NCBI GenBank assembly: GCA_025929455.1
Contig: JAICMB010000103.1
Location: forward strand, 1-9,064
DNA from: Bryobacteraceae bacterium
GTDB taxonomy: Bacteria > Acidobacteriota > Terriglobia > Bryobacterales > Bryobacteraceae
DNA length: 9,064 bases
Direction: 5' to 3'
The notes under the pieces are model-generated. The model did not search any database and was not told the origin of the DNA. It worked only from the letters and a program-made list of their open reading frames with translations. Below are positions 6,112 to 9,064 of the stretch, one piece after another. The stretch's first letter is position 1. The number at the start of each line of letters is the position of its first letter. The position numbers and the translations under genes were made by a program.

Positions 6112-7080
6112 ATGATTGCCGCGTGCACAACTCTCCGCTGCGGCATTGCAACCGACGTCGGACAAGTCCGCGCGGCCAATGAGGACCGTTTGTGGGCGGA
6201 TGCGGACGCCGGCATTTTTCTCGTCGTGGATGGCGTCGGCGGTCGCGCCGCCGGCGAAGTCGCGGCCGATACTGCGGTCGAGTCCATTCGCAGCTACCTC
6301 CGCGATCATCCCGCGGGTGCGGCTGAAGAAGACCGCATTCGCGAAGCCATAACGGCCGCCAACAACCGCATCTACGCACTCGCGGCCGAACGCGAGGAGT
6401 ACGCCGGCATGGCCTGTGTGCTCACACTGGCGCTCGTGCACGACGGATATGCCGTCATCATCGGGCACGTCGGCGATTCGCGTCTCTACCTGGCCTGGAA
6501 CGGGATGCTCCGCAAATTGACCGCGGATCACTCGCCCGTTGGCGAACGCGAGGACCTGGGCGAACTCACGGAAGCCGAAGCCATGCGCCATCCGCGGCGG
6601 CACGAAGTTTTTCGCGACGTCGGCTCACGTCCGCACGCGCCTTGCGATGAAGATTTCATCGATGTGCGGCGCATCGCGCTTAAAGCCGATGCGGCGCTTC
6701 TGCTGTCGAGCGACGGCTTGAGCGACACGCTTACGGCCGGCGAAATCAGCGCCATTATCGAATGCTTCGACGGCGACGCGGGCCAGATCGCGCGCGAGTT
6801 GGTCGCGGCGGCGAACGAAGCGGGCTGCGCCGACAATGTCAGCGCCATCTTCGTCGCGGGCCCGGAGTTTGTCGGCACCCAGGCGGCGGGCGACGAGGCG
6901 CGCCGTCGTCATGGCACCACACGCGTTCGCGCGGGCAGTCGCAGCTTTGCCCTGCCGCTGCGCTGGGTTGCCGTGGGATTCGTTCTCGGCGCGCTCGCGT
7001 GGGCGGCGGGGGAGCGCATCGCCGCCCGGTACGTCCCTGGAATCGGCGCCGTCGCGCCGCATGAGGCTATCCGCAAATAG
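6112..7080 (+). CDS. PP2C-family Ser/Thr protein phosphatase with C-terminal TM anchor
   Basis: This 322-residue metal-dependent phosphatase should remove phosphate from Ser/Thr residues, probably including the kinase encoded nine bases downstream. PP2C motifs occur in order: TDVGQVRAANEDR (14-26), metal-binding Asp40 in VVDGVGG, GDSRLYL around Asp122, DHS near 141-143, Asp201 in LLSSDGLSD and Asp241-Asn242 in CADNVSAI. The usual 'GMGTT' strand reads AGMACVL. After the catalytic domain (about 1-250) comes a basic linker and one hydrophobic helix (about 281-300), leaving a short tail of about 20 residues outside. The protein is thus tethered to the membrane with its catalytic domain in the cytoplasm, as in mycobacterial PstP, which places it next to the membrane-bound kinase. 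ATG 6112 is chosen for its strong upstream GGGAAGG. Confidence 0.93.
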   Translation: MIAACTTLRCGIATDVGQVRAANEDRLWADADAGIFLVVDGVGGRAAGEVAADTAVESIRSYLRDHPAGAAEEDRIREAITAANNRIYALAAEREEYAGMACVLTLALVHDGYAVIIGHVGDSRLYLAWNGMLRKLTADHSPVGEREDLGELTEAEAMRHPRRHEVFRDVGSRPHAPCDEDFIDVRRIALKADAALLLSSDGLSDTLTAGEISAIIECFDGDAGQIARELVAAANEAGCADNVSAIFVAGPEFVGTQAAGDEARRRHGTTRVRAGSRSFALPLRWVAVGFVLGALAWAAGERIAARYVPGIGAVAPHEAIRK

Positions 7081-7083
7081 GAG
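7080..7083 (+). promoter_or_regulatory. Ribosome binding site of the kinase gene
   Basis: GGAG overlaps the last base of the phosphatase stop codon and lies six bases before ATG 7090. This tight arrangement supports co-transcription and coupled translation of phosphatase and kinase. Confidence 0.6.
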
Positions 7084-7089
7084 CGCGTA

Positions 7090-9045
7090 ATGCAAACCAC
7101 CGCAGTATCGGCGCGCTTCAAGCAATTCGGCAGATACGAAATCGTTCGCAAGCTCGGCCGCGGCATGACGGACGCTTACCTGGCGTTCGATCCCGAAGCC
7201 GATCGGCGCGTCGTCTTGAAGATCGTTGAGCCGTCGCCCGACCCGTTTACCAAGCTCGTCATCGATGCGGAACGCCGCGGTGCAGCGATACAGAAGCAAC
7301 TGCACGAAGCGGCGTCCGACATCCTGGCTGTTTATGAGTTCGGCGAACAGAGCGGCTGCTTTTTCGTCGCGATGGAGTACGTGCCTGGCGAGAACCTGGC
7401 CGAGGTGCTGCGGCGCAAGCGCAAACTCGACGCCAAACGCGCGGCGCGCTACGCACTGGAGGTCTGCCGGCAACTCGAGCGCTTGCATTCGTTTGAAGTC
7501 GAAATTGACGAGCGCAAGCGTGCCGTCGTGCACGGCGACATCAAGCCGTCGAACATCCAGATCGCGCCGGATGACCGCATCCGCCTCCTCGATTTCGGCA
7601 TCGCCAAAGCCATCACGCTCACGCACAACCTGACGCACCACAACCTGGGAAGTCCGAGCTATTGTTCCCCGGAGCGGCTCGCCACTTCGCAGGTGGATAC
7701 GTCTACCGACCTCTGGGCCGTCGCCGTCACGCTGTATGAAATGCTGTCCGGCATGCCGCCGTATCAGGCGCAGGATACCCGGCGGCTGGAGCGAATCATC
7801 CAATCCAAGCGTCCGCCGCGCGCGCTGCCGGAGAGCTGTCCGCCCGCATTGAAGGCCATCGTTGAAAAGGCGCTCGCGCCGGAACTGACCGCACGGTACG
7901 CGTCCGCACATGATTTTGCATCCGACCTGGAGCGGTTCTTGCGCGACGAGGCCACGGCCGCCGCCCGCGAAGCACGCTCGCTGTGGCAGGTCGCCGAAAC
8001 CATCGATAAAGCGCCGCCGCGCCGTCTGCTCACGCCGACGCGGAAACGGCAGCTCGCCACCGCGCTCCAAGAAACCAACCGCATCGTCTGGGGACTCGCC
8101 GCGGGCCTGGTTTGCGGGCTCGCGGTGTTCATTCCACTCGGTTACATCTACCACCTGCGTGAACAGGCGGCGCCGCTGCGGGCGACCAGAGATTACTTCG
8201 CCCGTGGCGCCGCAGACATCAACGCGGACTGGTCCGTATATAGAGCACTACAAAGGCAGCCGAATTGGAAACGCGTGTTCCTGCCGGTCGATGGCATGAA
8301 GAGTGCATTAAAGGCATCGTATCTGCGCACGGCCGCGCAAGTAATCGACTCTTACCGCAATAGCTCGGATGCCGTGCTGCAGCATTACGATTGGGCGAAG
8401 GCGAAGCTGTGCCTCGATCACGCGCTCGAAATCGATCCGGGAGATCGCGTTGCAAATGCCGATCGTGCGCTCGTCGCGGGATATTTGAGCATCGAGCAGC
8501 GCGATTTCGAAACCGCCCGGTCCTCGTTTGAAAAGGCGGCGGTGCTATTACCGGAATCGCCGAGCCCGCGGCTAGCCTTAGCGCGAGTGGAGGTCTACGG
8601 CTTTCAAAACGTCGGCGCCGCACGCGCGCATCTGCACGAGGCGGAGGCTCTCGGATTCAAGCGCGGCCCGCGCGAGAACCAATGGGAAGCCGACGGTTAC
8701 CTGGCGCGCGCTGAGTTGCGGCTCACGCAAGCGCGGCAGGCTGCCACGGCGGCGCAGGCGGCCGCGGACGTGGCGCTCGCAAGCGCGGATTTCGAACGTG
8801 CGCGAGCATTGTACGAACCGCTCGCGGGTTTCGCCAACGTCAGCGACAACCTGCACCAACTTTATACGGACGAGAGCAGCGCTGCGCAACTCATCGCGGC
8901 GAAGCGCAGCGTACGCACGCCGCGGCACACGCGAAGCCGAACCGCCCATCGCGCAACAAGGCGGCGGGCCGTCGGACGGGCCGTCACGCCGCGTGCCGTC
9001 CACCGTTCACAGCGACGTTTGTCGGCGGAGCGGCGATGGCGGTAA
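7090..9045 (+). CDS. Transmembrane Ser/Thr protein kinase with TPR ectodomain (non-RD)
   Basis: This 651-residue Hanks-type kinase is the writer of the FHA-PP2C-kinase module. Its N-terminal catalytic domain spans about 16-285. Key residues are Lys44 (VVLKI), catalytic Asp150 and Asn155 in HGDIKPSN, Asp168 in DFG, and Glu195 in CSPERL. Two oddities stand out: the catalytic HRD Arg is Gly149, making it non-RD, and the glycine loop reads LGRGMTDAY, lacking the third Gly. A basic juxtamembrane stretch precedes one TM helix (about 332-354). An extracytoplasmic region of about 300 residues follows, with TPR-like repeats near 434-560 (AKAKLCLDHALEIDPGD, ETARSSFEKAAVLLPESPSP). These probably bind a protein or ligand outside. 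The final ~47 residues contain about 17 Arg and may reflect a frameshift near 8880-8932. ATG 7090 has GGAG at ideal spacing. Confidence 0.92.
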   Translation: MQTTAVSARFKQFGRYEIVRKLGRGMTDAYLAFDPEADRRVVLKIVEPSPDPFTKLVIDAERRGAAIQKQLHEAASDILAVYEFGEQSGCFFVAMEYVPGENLAEVLRRKRKLDAKRAARYALEVCRQLERLHSFEVEIDERKRAVVHGDIKPSNIQIAPDDRIRLLDFGIAKAITLTHNLTHHNLGSPSYCSPERLATSQVDTSTDLWAVAVTLYEMLSGMPPYQAQDTRRLERIIQSKRPPRALPESCPPALKAIVEKALAPELTARYASAHDFASDLERFLRDEATAAAREARSLWQVAETIDKAPPRRLLTPTRKRQLATALQETNRIVWGLAAGLVCGLAVFIPLGYIYHLREQAAPLRATRDYFARGAADINADWSVYRALQRQPNWKRVFLPVDGMKSALKASYLRTAAQVIDSYRNSSDAVLQHYDWAKAKLCLDHALEIDPGDRVANADRALVAGYLSIEQRDFETARSSFEKAAVLLPESPSPRLALARVEVYGFQNVGAARAHLHEAEALGFKRGPRENQWEADGYLARAELRLTQARQAATAAQAAADVALASADFERARALYEPLAGFANVSDNLHQLYTDESSAAQLIAAKRSVRTPRHTRSRTAHRATRRRAVGRAVTPRAVHRSQRRLSAERRWR

Positions 9046-9064
9046 CACGAAGCTGGGAAACCCG
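9036..9064 (+). CDS. Possible start of the next gene (partial)
   Basis: ATG 9036 has GGAG (9027-9030) five bases upstream and overlaps the kinase stop by ten bases, a common operon arrangement. Only nine complete codons (MAVTRSWET) are visible before the window ends, so no function can be given. If the kinase really continues in another frame, this is not a gene start. Confidence 0.25.

Noticed and set aside
6625..8154. Open frame of 509 codons on the minus strand opposite the phosphatase and kinase genes
   Set aside because: It is an antisense shadow of high-GC coding DNA; the plus strand carries unmistakable PP2C and kinase motifs, and the antisense product shows none.
1..9064. A mobile element, defence island or CRISPR array that might make up a new system
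   Set aside because: No transposase, integrase, long direct repeats, spacer array or nuclease/toxin genes were seen; composition looks uniform and the content is respiratory and signalling genes.

Overview
The window looks like chromosomal DNA of a high-GC member of the Acidobacteriota, probably near the Solibacter/Bryobacter group. This is inferred from gene content and protein style: alternative complex III with an extended-Tat ActB, a HELNTP-type membrane histidine kinase, HExxH-TPR proteins with a C-terminal domain ending in 'LEF', and TPR-tailed Ser/Thr kinases. No rRNA, tRNA, CRISPR array or transposase was seen. Every gap longer than about 70 bases is described in the feature list, and no gene-free stretch reaches 300 bases.

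Left (1-1213, minus strand): the start of an alternative complex III (quinol:cytochrome c oxidoreductase) operon. It holds actA, a membrane-anchored pentaheme cytochrome c, followed by the N-terminal part of actB, which runs off the window's left edge. actB carries an apparent one-base frameshift near 225-230.

Centre-left (1292-3174, plus strand): a two-component pair transcribed divergently from actA. It is a two-TM HAMP/HisKA/HATPase kinase whose stop overlaps (ATGA) the start of a response regulator. The regulator's output domain is an XRE/Cro-like helix-turn-helix, which is unusual. It converges on the next gene across a stem-loop.

Centre (3207-4985, minus strand): a secreted HExxH (gluzincin-type) putative metallopeptidase with TPR repeats and a conserved-looking C-terminal domain.

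Right (about 5163-9045, plus strand): a Ser/Thr phosphorylation module. An FHA protein is followed by a membrane-anchored PP2C phosphatase and then a transmembrane Ser/Thr kinase with a TPR ectodomain. The kinase is non-RD (HGD) with a weakened glycine loop. Writer, eraser and reader are therefore encoded together, analogous in logic to the mycobacterial pknA/pknB-pstP-fhaA cluster. The kinase's last ~47 residues are extraordinarily Arg-rich, which may mean a frameshift.

Three intergenic gaps carry related GC-rich palindromes (511-540, 3176-3202, 6049-6077). The last two share an exact 13-base match in opposite orientation, so they are probably copies of a dispersed palindromic repeat.
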